From: Gambelia wislizenii
Lineage: Eukaryota > Chordata > Lepidosauria > Squamata > Crotaphytidae
Assembly: GCA_030847615.1 (NCBI GenBank)
Contig: JAUMIR010000001.1
Span: 253,149,187-253,213,186 of the forward strand
DNA: 64,000 bases
Direction: 5' to 3'
This document shows, one piece after another, positions 44,744 to 55,735 of this stretch. Every line of letters begins with the position of its first letter. The first letter of the stretch is position 1. Under the pieces are notes generated by a model, which saw only the letters and a list, made by a program, of their open reading frames with translations, was not told where the DNA came from and searched no databases. Made by a program: the position numbers and the translations under genes.

Positions 44744-44859
44744 GCCCTGTACTTTAAGGGTAGCAGTATTCATTTGGGAGCTGTCTAAGACTTATCTGTA
44801 GTAATGACCTTCTAAAAGTTTAACCCTCTGATATACTTTCACATCTGATGAGCCAGGTA

Positions 44860-45120
44860 TAATGGAGTCCTAATTAGCTGGGCTAATTTGCAGGTTGTTT
44901 TCCAGCTCCTTGCCTGCACAACAATCATTAGCTGCTGTAGCTGGTTTTAAGTTTCTTGCATTTCTTTCACTTTTGCTTTTCCTGCCATGTTCTGTCTTAG
45001 TTGGGTTGTTTTCTTTGCAATTGGCCCCAAAGTCACTGAAAGCACACTTGGGCATGGGTGGGTGATGTACGTGGAGGATACAGTGGGAGAGACAAAAGGG
45101 CTCAAACATCCAGTATTCTC
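44860..45120. other. Unique block; weak conserved non-coding candidate
   Basis: Contains several TAAT-type homeodomain cores (tcctaattagctgggctaatttg, caatcattagctgctg). No repeat-family signature. Evidence is only compositional. Confidence 0.2.
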
Positions 45121-45127
45121 TCTCTCT

Positions 45128-45131
<4 letters not shown>

Positions 45132-45164
<33 letters not shown>
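45132..45164. repeat. (CA)n microsatellite
   Basis: CA run of about 16 units preceded by (TC)n at 45117-45130. Confidence 0.95.
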
Positions 45165-45166
<2 letters not shown>

Positions 45167-45346
45167 TTTTGTTAAACATATATTATTCTACATATATAAA
45201 ACACATATAAAGGATCAGTTATATGACCAAAGTAGTTACATCATAATTAACAAAAAAGAAAAGACAAAACAAAAACAAAAACAAACAAAAAAACCCAACC
45301 ACAACCAGATCATAAGATACTACAAAAACAATTAACTACACATTAT

Positions 45347-45976
45347 GGGCTTCACTAGATGAGAACAAATACTGCAGAGGAGTACGCATTAGCTCATCTT
45401 TGCAGTAGCTCCTGGTTGTCTTCATGATTTTTTTAATGTTGTCTGTTCAGCGATGTGCCTTTACATTCACACTGGGAGCCATCTCACAAATCAAAATGGC
45501 AACCATGAGTATGGGCTGCTATTATTCCTCACATTCTCATTGCCGCTGCAATTTTTTTAAAAAAAAAATCTATATTTAAACAGGTGGAAGGGAACACTTC
45601 TACTTGTAACCCCCCCCCTCTTTTTTCACCTCTACACGTCAAAGCAGTGCACACTTGGTCTTCTGGAAGGGCAAAATGGTGCTTCCTAACTGAGTTTCCT
45701 GTAAGCCCGCCCCTGCTTGCATGGCAGGCCAATGAGCTGTCAACTTCTTCTGGCCCAGAATGTGCAGTGCTGTGAATCGGTCATTCAGAAGATTGATTAT
45801 GCACACTATATTAAAAAAAAAAAAAAACTTTGTGGAAAACCACAAAGTCCCCTAACACATGATAAATGGGTTTCCCTCCTCCCTCTGAATTTGGGGAATC
45901 TCCTGTGCCATTCATTGGGACAAAAGGTTTTCTCCACAATTTGTATGAGGCGTATTTCCACCATCTAGGCAATCCC
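45347..45976. mobile_element. 630-bp MITE, family E (second copy)
   Basis: The ends GGGCTTCACTAGATG and CATCTAGGCAATCCC are inverted and related to those at 13251-13873. Shared interior: caaaatggtgcttcc, ccaatgagctgtcaacttct, gggacaaaaggttttctcc. An A14 run occurs at 45812-45826. Confidence 0.7.
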
Positions 45977-46094
45977 TATGACTTCCTACCCATAACTGGA
46001 AACTATGCAAACCAAAATTAGACTATACTGTCCTGAATATTGACATTTATTCATACTTCTGCAAAAAAAAAAAAAAAAAAGATTATTTATTCCC

Positions 46095-46530
46095 ATTTTC
46101 AGTAGCTATTTCTTACTTTCTAAGCCCACCACTGATATTGGTCCCCAATGCAATTGTAAATAAGTAATAAACATCACCCAGCCTTTCTTAAAAGTTTTAA
46201 AAGATTTTTCTTTGATCAACATTATTAACTTGTCCATCTCTAAAACCTCATCTGTCTTAGTCAGCCATTCTTCTACAGTTGGTATATTCTCCTCGTTCCA
46301 TCTCTGTGCATACAGAAGTCTGTCAGCTGTTATTGTGTATTGTTGCATTCTGCCATGTCTTCTTTCTAGTTGCTCTTCCATCATCCCTAGTAGAGAGAAT
46401 TCAGGTCTCTTCTGAAATTTAATTTTCAAGATGTCTTCTCATGTAAATATCCAGTATTTTCTAAGGAAGTGCCCAATGCTACACTTTCTCAGGTCCCACA
46501 GACTTCACCAAACATGTTTATCATTCCTGT
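46095..46530 (-). pseudogene. L1-clade LINE ORF2, extreme C-terminus
   Basis: The open frame 46429-46106 encodes an L1 ORF2 tail: ADRLLYAQRWNEENIPTVEE, then LTKTDEVLEMDKLIMLIK. Upstream, FQKRPEFSLLG and WIFT-like codons in another frame extend it to about 46530. The cysteine-rich end typical of L1 is only partly visible. It is a short 5'-truncated insertion with no catalytic part. Confidence 0.7.
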
Positions 46531-46794
46531 TCCCAGGCAAAAGAAATAGCTTCATTGACAATTGCATCTGTCCTGTAATGTGTATCACTTCAAGATCCAG
46601 AGCACTGCGATTGAGAGAGCCCCAGTAAAACCATTCATTGTGATTAGAAAATGGACTTGTCAGTCACAAGATTACATTCCTTTCTCTCCCTCGCCACCTT
46701 TGAGTTTTCCTTATATGGTGAGTTTAGGGAGGATGGATCTCCCAAATATCCTAATTTAATTCTAGATTGACCTAAATCTGAAGCACATCCCTTC

Positions 46795-46868
46795 TTACTT
46801 GGGAGTGACCCTCATTGATTCATTAGGGAGTAAGCCCAATGTTTACTTCTGAGTAAACATACTTATAT
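46795..46868. mobile_element. Short palindromic repeat, ACTTGGGAGTAAGCC type
   Basis: The motif acttgggagtgaccctcattgattca is followed by tgtttacttctgagtaaacat, a sequence type repeated at 57365-57420 and 58095-58150. It is likely the end of a small DNA transposon common in squamates; the class is not proven. Confidence 0.4.
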
Positions 46869-47335
46869 GAGTGATGAACTAAAGAGACCCCAAATTAGAG
46901 TTGTCAGGTCAGGAGCATTGCAAGCCCTGAGATTTTGCAGCCAAAACCTGAGATGTAGGACCCGTCTCTGGTGATATTGCAGGGAGTGGGGTTGGGTGAT
47001 CTCAGAACACATGATACATTAAGCATAAACTAGTCACTCAGAGGATTCCATACAAATTTTTTAAAGAAGCATAAAAACTAACAAATGGAGACAAGGGAAG
47101 CCTATGGACAGTTTACAGCAATTGCTCATAAGCAGAATGCAGCAGTCAGCCCAACAGCACATACGTAATAATCCCCTCTTTTATGGCACTGTTCTCACAC
47201 TGAGATTCCTTCCCTTGCCCTAGGACCTGGAGAAGAGGGACCACATGGTGCTGGAACTTGAAATCTGGTAACTGAAGGAGAAAATGTTTCAGGGCATATA
47301 ATTGTATGCTTAAATGATACAGGCTTTGGATTTTA
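46869..47335. other. Unclassified intergenic sequence
   Basis: No gene or clear repeat recognised. Confidence 0.5.
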
Positions 47336-47560
47336 TCAGACTAGCATATAAAATCACTGTAATCCCGCAACAGAGGAAAGTGGAAACATAGTGTCATTAT
47401 AACACTTACTTTCACAGGTCACTGTAATCATGTGAAGAAATTGCCACAGAATTATCATACAATGAGCACCAGGACTTTAAGAATGGGAGTTTACTTCCGC
47501 ATTAGCTAGAGCATGTGATCTCAGCGGTTCTTGCAAGAGGACACGAGCATGGTTAAAGCT
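47336..47560. mobile_element. Type A MITE, one end only
   Basis: Starts GATTTTATCAGACTAGC and parallels the copy at 33587 through aaaatcactgtaatcccgc, ggactttaagaatgggagtttac and ttgcaagaggacacgagc, then breaks off. Confidence 0.65.
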
Positions 47561-47755
47561 CCAATGTTTTATTGCTTCTGGTTTGTTACAATTAATGTTT
47601 ATATATTGCAGGCCAACTGGAGGACTTTTTGTCATGTTGATGTTTGATTTAAAATAATAACAACCTTGGCTAAATCCAATGTTATTCCCAAACAGAAAAG
47701 ACTTATTGAAATAAACTTAGAATGGAGCAATGTAAATTCCACTGATTTCAGTGGG

Positions 47756-48364
47756 GAGGTTATCAGATGCTCTAAATACAGCATTATCATGATGCCAGGA
47801 GATCGCTAACGGGTTTCCCTTTCACATAACATTGTTCCCCTCTCGTAATGCTCCCATTAGGCTGTTGTTATGCTGGTGCTGCTTTTTATTGACGGGCTAA
47901 GCTGTCAATGGCTCCCCCATTCCGTTTCTTGTCATGGAGGTTCATGCAAATGAAAAGGTGTCTGTTTCACTGGTAAGATCCCATCGTCAATGGGAGGTCC
48001 CTGCCAGAACACCTTCTGAGATTGGAATATCCAGGTAAGTGACACACTTTTTTTGTACCCTCCCTGGGTTACTTGTAATGTTTTAAGTGTGTTTTTGTGT
48101 TTAGTGTAACTTTTTTCTTGTTATTTTGCTTTTTATTTTTGAATTTCCTGTGCACTTACCTGGATTTCCTGTGCACTTACCTGGTCTTCTCATGAGAATA
48201 GCTGGGATTTCAATCCAGGAAGTGAAAGGAGCTCCATTCACTCCTGGGCTGCCCTGCGATGCTGCTAAAGGTAGGTCTGAAAAGTTTTGTTCTTGTGCCG
48301 GGAGAGGGATGGGAAAGGAGATTGTGGGACAGGAACACTTTTTTCTTTCCTGTCTGATAATCTC
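47756..48364. mobile_element. 609-bp type B MITE
   Basis: The left end GAGGTTATCAGATGC and the right end CTGTCTGATAATCTC are inverted. Flanks are GTGGG (47751-47755) and CTGGG (48365-48369). It shares gatgccaggagatcgctaa, the central hairpin (attgacgggctaagctgtcaat), ccaggtaagtgacacac and ctcctgggctgccctgc with the copy at 20213-20813. Confidence 0.8.
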
Positions 48365-48709
48365 CTGGGTCTGCTCTACTTTGGACCAACATTGGATCCA
48401 GCAGGTCTGAGAGATACAGTACAGTTTATTTTCACGGTGTATTTTATCCCATCTATTCAACTTAGCAATGTCCAGTACAACTTCATATGTCTTCAAGTGC
48501 CTCCTTTTCAATGCAAAGCTGAAGCTGCAAGCTAGACAGTAATCCAACTGATATAGTTGCCAGTTATTTTACTGATCCTATATTGGGGTCTTTTATAATT
48601 AAATGATAGGTGATGCTTTAGCCAGCAGGTTTTCACTTCACCTGCTTCATTTCTACAGGTCGCTAACACTGAAGCAATCAAAATATTAGTTCCAGAAGGA
48701 TACTATTAC
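48365..48709. other. Unclassified intergenic sequence
   Basis: No gene or clear repeat recognised between the MITE and the 3.5-kb element. Confidence 0.5.
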
Positions 48710-48828
48710 CCGTATATTCCGGCATATAAGATGACTGGGTGTATAAGACCACCACCCCAATTTCCAGCCAAAAATCTAGGCTTAGGCATATATTTGCCAG
48801 ATAAGACCACCACCACCACCCCAATTTG

Positions 48829-48960
48829 GCTGGCTGGCTGACTGGCTGGGGGAGCCTTGCCAGCTGATCCTCTTTGTTTCCCAACTAACGAGGTTCTTCT
48901 CGTGAGTTGGGAAAGTGAACAGGATCAGCTGGCAGGGCTCCCCCAGCCAGTCAGCCACAA
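48829..48960. repeat. Long palindrome inside the 3.5-kb element
   Basis: Arm ctgactggctgggggagcc..cagctgatcc pairs with ggatcagctgg..ggctcccccagccagtcag. The loop centres on the sequence around tcttctcgtgag, 48895-48905. Confidence 0.85.
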
Positions 48961-49639
48961 CATTCGCCCCTCTCTTCAACCTTCCAGTCAAACTTGACTC
49001 GAAGGTGGAGGAAAGGGGCGAAAATGCCCAGTTTGCCTCAGCAGCCCCTTCCCTCTGTCTTGGCTCTTCCAAAGGGGACCAAGGCGGGGGAAGTGGGGGT
49101 CGCCGCGGCAAACCCCAGATTCTCCCTCTCTCCCCACCTTGAAGGAAGATGGGGAGAAGGGGTGAAGATGACCCCTTTGGCTCCGCAGCCCCGATCCCTC
49201 CTTCTGGGCTCCCTTCCAAAGGGAGCCCAGAAAGAGGACGCAGGGCCGTGGAGCCAAACCCTGGGATTCACCCCCTCTTCCCACCTTCAAGGAAGAGGGA
49301 GCGAATCCCGGGGTTTAACTCCACAGCCCCGATGCCTCCTTCTGGGCTCCCTTTGCAAGGGAGCCCAGAAGAAGGCATCGGGGCTGTAGGGTTAAATGGG
49401 GCCCTGTTTGGCTGCACAGCCCCAATCCCAGGAGGAGGATGCGGAGGCTGTGCAGCCAAACCGGGGATTGGCCCCCTCTCCCCACCCTCAAGGAGAAGGG
49501 GTGAACATACCACTTTTGGCTGCACAGTCCCAATCCCTCCTTCTGGGATCCCTGCTCCCGTGATTCCCCAACCCACGAGGAAGCTGCCCAACCTCCTCGT
49601 AGGTTGGGGAATGTGGGATGGCCTGCTGGCTGGGGGGGG

Positions 49640-51870
49640 CTGGAGGGAGGGGGCTTCGAGCAGGGTGGAAAGTTGGCTGGAGGGAGGGGGCTTCACAGAC
49701 ACCCACCCCCTCCCCGAAGCAGTGATCTCAAGTGGGATCATGGCTTTGGGGAGGGGGTGGAGGGAGGGTGCTGGAGCGAGGGTGGACGGGTGCCTGGACG
49801 GAGGGGGCTTCGCAGCCACGCTCCCTCCCCAAAGCCGCGATCTCAAGTGGTATCGTGGCTTTGGGGAGGGGGTGGTGGCTGGAGGGAGGGTGGATGGGTG
49901 GCTGGATGGAGGGGGTGGCTGGAGGGAAGGTGGATGGATGTCTGGGGGAGTGGGCTTCGCAGCCACCCCCCTCCCCAAAGCCGTGATCTTAAGTGGGATT
50001 GCAGCTTTGGGGAGGGTGGATGGGTGGATGGAGGGAGGGGGCTTCGCAGTCACCCCCCTCCCCGAAGCCACGATCTCAAGTGGGATCATGGCTTTGGGGA
50101 GGGGGGGTGGCTGGAGGGAGGGTGGATGGGTGGCTGGGTGGAGGGGGCTTCGCAGCCAACCCCCTCCCCGAAGCCGCGATGTCAAGTGGGATTGCAGCTT
50201 TGGGGAGGGGGTGGATGGATGGAGGGCGCTGGAGGGAGGGTAGATGGGTGGCTGGGGGAGGGGGCTTCGCAGCCACCCCCCTCCCCAAAGCCACAATCTC
50301 AAGTGGGATCGCAGCTTTCAGGGGGGGTGGAGGGAGGGTGCTGAAGCGAGGGTGGCTGGGTGGCTGGAGGGAGGGGGCTTCACAGCCACTCCCCATCCCC
50401 AAAGCCACGATCTCAAGAGGGATCGCGGCTTTGGGGAGGAGGTGGTGGCTGGAGGGAGGGTGGACGGGTGGCTGGAGGGAGGGAGTGGCTGGAGGGAGGG
50501 TGGATGGATGGCTGGGGGGAGGGGGCTTCGCAGCCACCCCCCCCACCAAAGCCACGATCTCAAGTGGGATCGCGGCTTTGGGGAGGGGGGTGGCTGGAGG
50601 GGGGTGGACGGGTGGCTGGAGGGAGGGTGCTTTGCAGCCACCCCCCCACCCCAAAGCCGCGATCTGAAGTGGGATCGCGGCTTTGGGGAAGGGGGGTGAT
50701 TGGAGGGAGGGGGCAGGTGGCTTGGGGGGGGGCTTTGCAGCCACCCCTCCTCCCCGAAGCCACAATCTCAAGTGGGATCGTGGCTTTTGGGAGGGGGGGT
50801 GGACAGAGGGGGGTGGACGGGTGGCTGGAGGGAGGGTGCTTCGCAGCCACCCCCCCTCCCCAAAGCCACGATCTCAAGTGGGATCGCGGCTTTGGGGAGG
50901 GGGGGTGGTTGGAGGGAGGGGGCCGGGTGGCTTGGGGGCTTTGCAGCCACCCCCCTCCCAAAAGCCGGAATCTCAAGTGGGATCGCAGCTTTGGGGAGAG
51001 GGGGTGGCTGGAGGGGGGGTGGACGGGTGGCTGGAGGGAGGGTGCTTTGCAGCCGCCCCCCCTCCCCAAAGCTGCGATCTCAAGTGGGATCGCGGCTTTG
51101 GGGAGGGGGGGTGGTTGGAGGGAGGGGGCCGGGTGGCTTGGGGGCTTTGCAGCCACCCCCCTCCCCAAAGCCGGAATCTCAAGTGGGATCATGGCTTTTG
51201 GGAGGGGGGTGGCTAGGGGGAGGGTGGACGTGTGGCTGGGGGAGGGGGCTTCGCAGCCACCCCCCCTCCCTGAAGCTGTGATCTCAAGTGGGATCGCAGC
51301 TTTGGGGAGGGGGTTGGAGGGAGGGCAGGCACTGGAGGGAGGGTAGATGGGTGGCTGGGGGGAGGGGTCTTCACAGCTACCCCTCTCCCCAAAGCTGCAA
51401 TCTCAAGTGGGATTGCGGCTTTGGAGAGGGGGGTGGATGGATGGAGGGCACTGGAGGGAGGGTAGATGGGTGGCTGGGGGGAGGGGACTTCACAGCCACC
51501 CCTCTCCAAAGCTGCAATCTCAAGTGGGATCGTGGCTTTGGGGAGGGGTGTGGATGGAGGGAGGGTGCTGGAGGGAGGGTAGATGGGTGGTTGGGGGGAG
51601 GGGGCTTTGCAGCCACCCCCTCCCCAAAGCTGTGATCTCAAGTGGGATCGCGGCTTTGGGGAGGGGGTGGCTGGAGGGAGGGTGGCTGGGTGGCTGGGGG
51701 GAGGGGGCTTCGCAGCCACCCCCCATCCCCAAAGCCACGATCTCAAGTGGGACTGCGGCTTTGGGGAGGGGGGGTGGCTGGAGGGAGGGGCTTCGGGGAG
51801 GGTGGAAGGGTGGCTGGAAGGGGTGGCTTCCCAGCCACCCACCCCCTCCCTGAAGCCACAATCAGGAGCC
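49640..51870. repeat. ~20-unit tandem array of hairpin plus G-rich units
   Basis: Units are marked by TCTCAAGTGGG, seen at 49726, 49841, 49987, 50074, 50181, 50297, 50411, 50558, 50663, 50766, 50872, 50971, 51078, 51177, 51282, 51401, 51518, 51636 and 51741, with a decayed last one near 51861. Spacing is 87-147 bp, most often 99-119. Each unit carries a hairpin in which CCCCAAAGCCGCGAT and ATCGCGGCTTTGGGG flank the marker, then a G-rich stretch (gagggagggtggatgggtgg) with quadruplex-forming runs, then cttcgcagccacccc. Variation is mostly in the length of the G-rich part. Confidence 0.92.
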
Positions 51871-52184
51871 GGATCGCGGCTTTGGGGAGGGTGGAAGGGT
51901 GGCTGGAGGGGGGGGCTTTCCAGCAACTTTCGCCCCCCTCCTCTGTCCTCGGTTGCTCCCCAAAGGGGGAGAAGGCAGGGGGGCGAATGAACTGTAAGCA
52001 CTTTGCCTCACCCCCCCGCCGCCTGATCTCCTACCTCTTTGCTCCATTTGGGAAGGGAGCGAAGAGGCAGGAGTTCAGATGGCGGGGTGAAGCAAAGTGT
52101 ATCCGGCGTATAAGACGAGCCCTGATTTTGGAGCCTATTCTTCAGGGCTCAAACCTCGTCTTATACGCCGGAATATACGGTACC

Positions 52185-53704
52185 ACAGTTTGATTTTCTA
52201 TCAGGAGCAGCCTCTATTGGTTGCCAAAAGCTTCACATATGTAAATCAAAGCTTATTTTAGCTTTTTAAAAATGTATACAGTCTTTCCTCACACTTGGGG
52301 TTCTGTACATTCTGGTTATGTGTGGTGTTTCCCTCTACAAAAATCTTCTTATGGTGTATCTCACCAAGATGGTGGCAAATACAGTGTTCAAAGATTTTGT
52401 GAAATGAATTGTGCAGCGCATACATAAAGTCAAGCACAAATGTTACAATGTTCTCTTTTTAAGTAACACAGTAAAAATCAACAACCTATCCCAAATCAAG
52501 CTAAGGCCCTTAGCCCTATTTAAATTTTCTTCAAAAAAATTGCTTTCCCTCCAGAGAAGTGAAAAGTAGAATGTATTTTCCTAGCTGATTGATGCTTTTC
52601 CATTTATTTTTTTTAATGTAATTTTCCCCCAGTAAGGAATTGTTCTCTTGAATGTCTAGGAGGAAATATTTCCCCAATCATACACTCTGATTGGCTCACT
52701 GGTGCCTAATCAGATAGCGCATTTGGAGAGGAAGCCAAGGAAGGGGGGGGGTAAGAGGCGAAGGGGACAATTTTTCATGCTGGGAGCTCCTCCCCATCCC
52801 CCAGCCACTGCTAAAGAGCTCCTCGTAATGCTTGCCTGCCAAATCTTCCAGCCACAATCAAATTACTCCTTGTCTTCTCCCCCACCCTTCTTCCTGCTCT
52901 GTGCCTGCTTGCATATCAACACAACCGCGCCTTCCAGATCTATCACTGACAGAACAGTTATTAAACAAAAACTCAGCCCAGGGAATTATTAATCGCAAGG
53001 ATTCGTTTCTTTATCAAATGCTGTGGCCTGAAGGGAGAGCTCTTTAAGCTTTCAGAAAGACTAAAACAAATTTATCATTAGAGGAGAGGGTGTGGGCTTG
53101 GCATTTTTAGTATATCAGATTGGAAACAGGAGATTTGGAGATCAAAGGAGATGTTTAATGTGTGTTAGAAGTTAAGTTGATCAAGTTCTTCCCCTCCCCG
53201 ACTGCCAGCCCATGTGGTTGTGGTCTGTTTGTGTGTGTGGCTTTTGCTTTTTTGAAAATCCTATAGATCCTGTCATTAAATTTTAAGCATCCCATCTAGC
53301 CAAAATCTTACCCTGGTAAAAGATTTAAGATGCATTCTCAGCTGGAGAGATTTCAGGGGTAGTCCTATGGTGTCTGAAAAGCTATTCCAGGGGTCATAGG
53401 ATGTTTCAGGTCAGTGGACAGAGGGGTTCTGACTTTGCAGGTGGGGATCTGGTCTTATGAAACCCCCACCATCTGCTGAGGAAACATCTATACTCCTTTT
53501 ACCACTGGAGTTCTAACACAAGTAGAAGTAAAAAAATAAAGAGGGGGGATTTTGTTGGTGTAGTTCCCTAGCCTTCTCCTCCTCCAAACATGCCCCCTGA
53601 GTATTAATTTTTAGTTCTTTTATTTCTTTATTTCATTTCTATTCTGTCTTTCTCCTGATAAGGGGCCCAAGGCAACTTAAAATCAAAGTTAAAACCCAGA
53701 TACA
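52185..53704. other. Unique sequence, no gene recognised
   Basis: No convincing gene. The parts 52600-52760 and 52850-53100 are non-repetitive and of balanced composition, with TAAT and ATTGG motifs; they may be conserved non-coding DNA, untested. Confidence 0.45.
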
Positions 53705-54026
53705 GGACTTTTTCAAACGGGGGAAAAAAAAACCAGAGGATGTCAGGAGAAGAACAGGGCTGTAGCACATACGGTGCCCCATTTCAGATGCCGCTGTCCT
53801 CCTCCGTCCTCCTCCCGAATTTCCCCCATGCTTCCTCCATGCTGCTGGCACCGTTTTTTAATGACAGAGGTTTTCTGTTAATAAAAAGTGGTGCCCACAG
53901 CATGGAAGAAACACGGGGGAAGGTTGGGAGGAAGACAGAGGTGTCTGAAATGGGGCGCTGTACATGTGACAACCCCATTCTTCTCCCGACCTCCTCGGGT
54001 TCCCCCCCCCCAATTTGAAAAAGTCC
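53705..54026. mobile_element. Foldback element, ~320 bp
   Basis: The outer ends GGACTTTTTCAAACGG and AATTTGAAAAAGTCC are inverted. The inner arms also pair (gaagaacagggctgtagcac with gctgtacatgtgacaacccc-type sequence; gaatttcccccatgcttcc with catggaagaaacacggggg). Confidence 0.65.
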
Positions 54027-54131
54027 CCAGTTAAAAACCAGGGGACACAAAAATTAGAAACACATTAGTTGTCATGTTAAAATGAATAAAGGGAAAACAT
54101 ATGCCAGCCTTAGCAATAGTTTGAACATTTA

Positions 54132-54639
54132 CAGTTGTCCCTTGGAATTCACGGGTTTGGAATTCGCAGTTTTGTGTATGTGCGGAAAGCCACTGAGGCT
54201 TTGCTCAGCCTTCGTTCCTGGGGGGGGGGGAGCTGAAGGCCAATTAATACTTTAGTGGCTTTGCAGGGAAAGCACAGCTTTCCCCTGGCTTTGTTCTATT
54301 TGGCGGGGGGAGCCTGGGCCGAGGAAAGCTGAAAGGTTTTCATTGGCCCTGGCTCTCCCCTGCCAAACAGAACGAAGCTGGAGGAAAGCAGAGGTGGGGG
54401 GATGTGGGCAGCAGTGGGGAGGCTTCACAAGCCTCCCTGCTGCCTTGGAAGGGGTGGGGGCAGTGGGCGGCAGCAGACAGCAGTGGGGAGGCTTTGCAGG
54501 CCTCCCTGTCACTTTGGAAGGGGCTGGGGATTGGGAGGGTGACAGTGAGGCTTTCCAGGCATCACTGCTTATTTGTGATTTTTTCAAATTCATGGAGGTT
54601 GTTCCGCCCAGAACCCCCGTGAATTTGAAGGGAGGACTG
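54132..54639. mobile_element. Tigger-like MITE with internal tandem duplication
   Basis: The ends CAGTTGTCCCTTGGAATTC and GAATTTGAAGGGAGGACTG are inverted, and TA flanks both sides (54130-54131 and 54640-54641). The interior carries two copies of agcagtggggaggcttnncangcctccctg (about 54410 and 54480), one source of the chance open frames here. Confidence 0.75.
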
Positions 54640-54837
54640 TATTTCCCTTTGAATAAAGTGGTTTCTTTGTCTTCAGTTCCTTCTCTTCAACCCCAAACTG
54701 GCCTCTTAGGATTGCTATGCCCACTCCTGTTCTCCTTCCTTATTAAAATATATGGGCTAGACACCCTGATCCATACTTGGAACTGGAAGCAATACTGAGT
54801 ACAACAGGATATGCTCACAGAGATGAACCACAAGACT

Positions 54838-54995
54838 CTGGCTGGTTGAAGTAAATGTCCCCCAGAGGACCTGAGTGCATGGAGTGGATTGTAAGGGATG
54901 AGGCAATCCTGAAGGTAACCCAGATCCAAACCATGTAGGGCTTTAAAGGTAATAATAAACAGTTTGTACTTTGCCTGGAAACTAATTGGCAGCTA
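54838..54995 (-). pseudogene. L2-clade LINE ORF2 fragment
   Basis: Minus-strand reading gives FKALHGLDLGYLQDCLIPYN and then PLHALRSSGGHLLQPA, the same segment as in the L2 at 11140-11260. A few dozen codons only. Confidence 0.75.
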
Positions 54996-55335
54996 AACGA
55001 AATAAATCCAAATACTATAAAATGCTAGAAAGGAACCTAAAACTGTCTAAACACTGCACCTCTTATGTCTCACTGATCACATAAGCAGTGCACAATGCAA
55101 GAATAGCAAAGGTAGTCTTGGATAGCCAGATCAGGGTAGCTAATTTGGAAATTTGAATTCCGCAAGCATCATTTTCTGTTATCTAGTAAAAACAAATATG
55201 GAGGGGATCCTGCTGCATTCCATGTTCCTTCTTAAGCCCTTGTCAGTCTGGTTCCAGGACAAGATCATACCCAACACCCTAAGTCCTGATGTCAAGTTCA
55301 AGGGTGCAACAACTGGCATTACTCAGCTTTCCCAA
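54996..55335. other. Unclassified intergenic sequence
   Basis: No gene or repeat recognised. Confidence 0.5.
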
Positions 55336-55425
55336 ACTTGTGCCTTCCAGATAGGTTGGACTACAGTGCTAGTTGGGGGTGATGGAAATTTTAGGCCAAC
55401 ACATCTGGAGAAGGAAAGGCTGCTT
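55336..55425. mobile_element. Short MITE-like repeat (TTGGACTACA motif)
   Basis: aacttgtgccttccagataggttggactac and ccaacacatctggagaagg are imperfect inverted ends (CCAGAT..ATCTGG). This repeat type is common in squamate genomes as far as I know; assignment is tentative. Confidence 0.4.
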
Positions 55426-55533
55426 TAGCCACTCTAGACTATCACTGTTACACATAGAAAATAGCACCAGTTTACTAGTGTGACGATGTGCCATACACAC
55501 AAAATCATACCAACAGTTTTGGTTTTCTTAAGG

Positions 55534-55735
55534 ATCCTTTCGCACAGTATGCAATTTAGCACAATGATGCCACTTTAACTGCTATGGCAACACCCTGTGG
55601 AATCCCGGGAGGAATATTCAGAGACAGGGAGCTCCTCTGGTGCTTCTTACCAAACTACAAAATCCAAAGGAGGCAGCCAAGGCAGTAGAAGTGGAATCAT
55701 AGCACTATAATAGTGCTGTGTGAAAGGACCCTACA
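55534..55735. mobile_element. Palindromic MITE (ACTACAAATCC family)
   Basis: The outer ends ggatcctttcgcacag and ctgtgtgaaaggaccc are inverted, and the inner sequence ccaaactacaaaatcc lies opposite ggaatcccgggagg. Same design as the copies at 16388 and 24260. Confidence 0.6.

Larger units (their letters stand above)
48710..52180. mobile_element. 3.5-kb terminal-inverted-repeat element with expanded interior
   Basis: The left end CCGTATATTCCGGCATATAA is the near-exact inverse of the right end (..TTATACGCCGGAATATACGG). TAC flanks both sides (48707-48709 and 52181-52183), a possible 3-bp duplication. Subterminal sequence gtataagac recurs at both ends, and the right end folds on itself (CCGGCGTATAAGACGAG at about 52107 pairs with its inverse at 52155-52172). 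Inside are a 130-bp palindrome (48829-48960), inverted units containing cttctgggctccctt (49190-49380), and a large tandem array (49640-51870). No transposase is visible. The long open frames on both strands are products of the stop-poor repeat unit, not genes. Confidence 0.75.

Noticed and set aside
49149..52001. Long open frames on both strands (up to 364 codons) that look like glycine- or proline-rich proteins
   Set aside because: They coincide with the tandem array, are open in several frames at once, and simply translate the G-rich unit (GGWREGGW, PPPSHPSTL). No start context, domain or codon signature.
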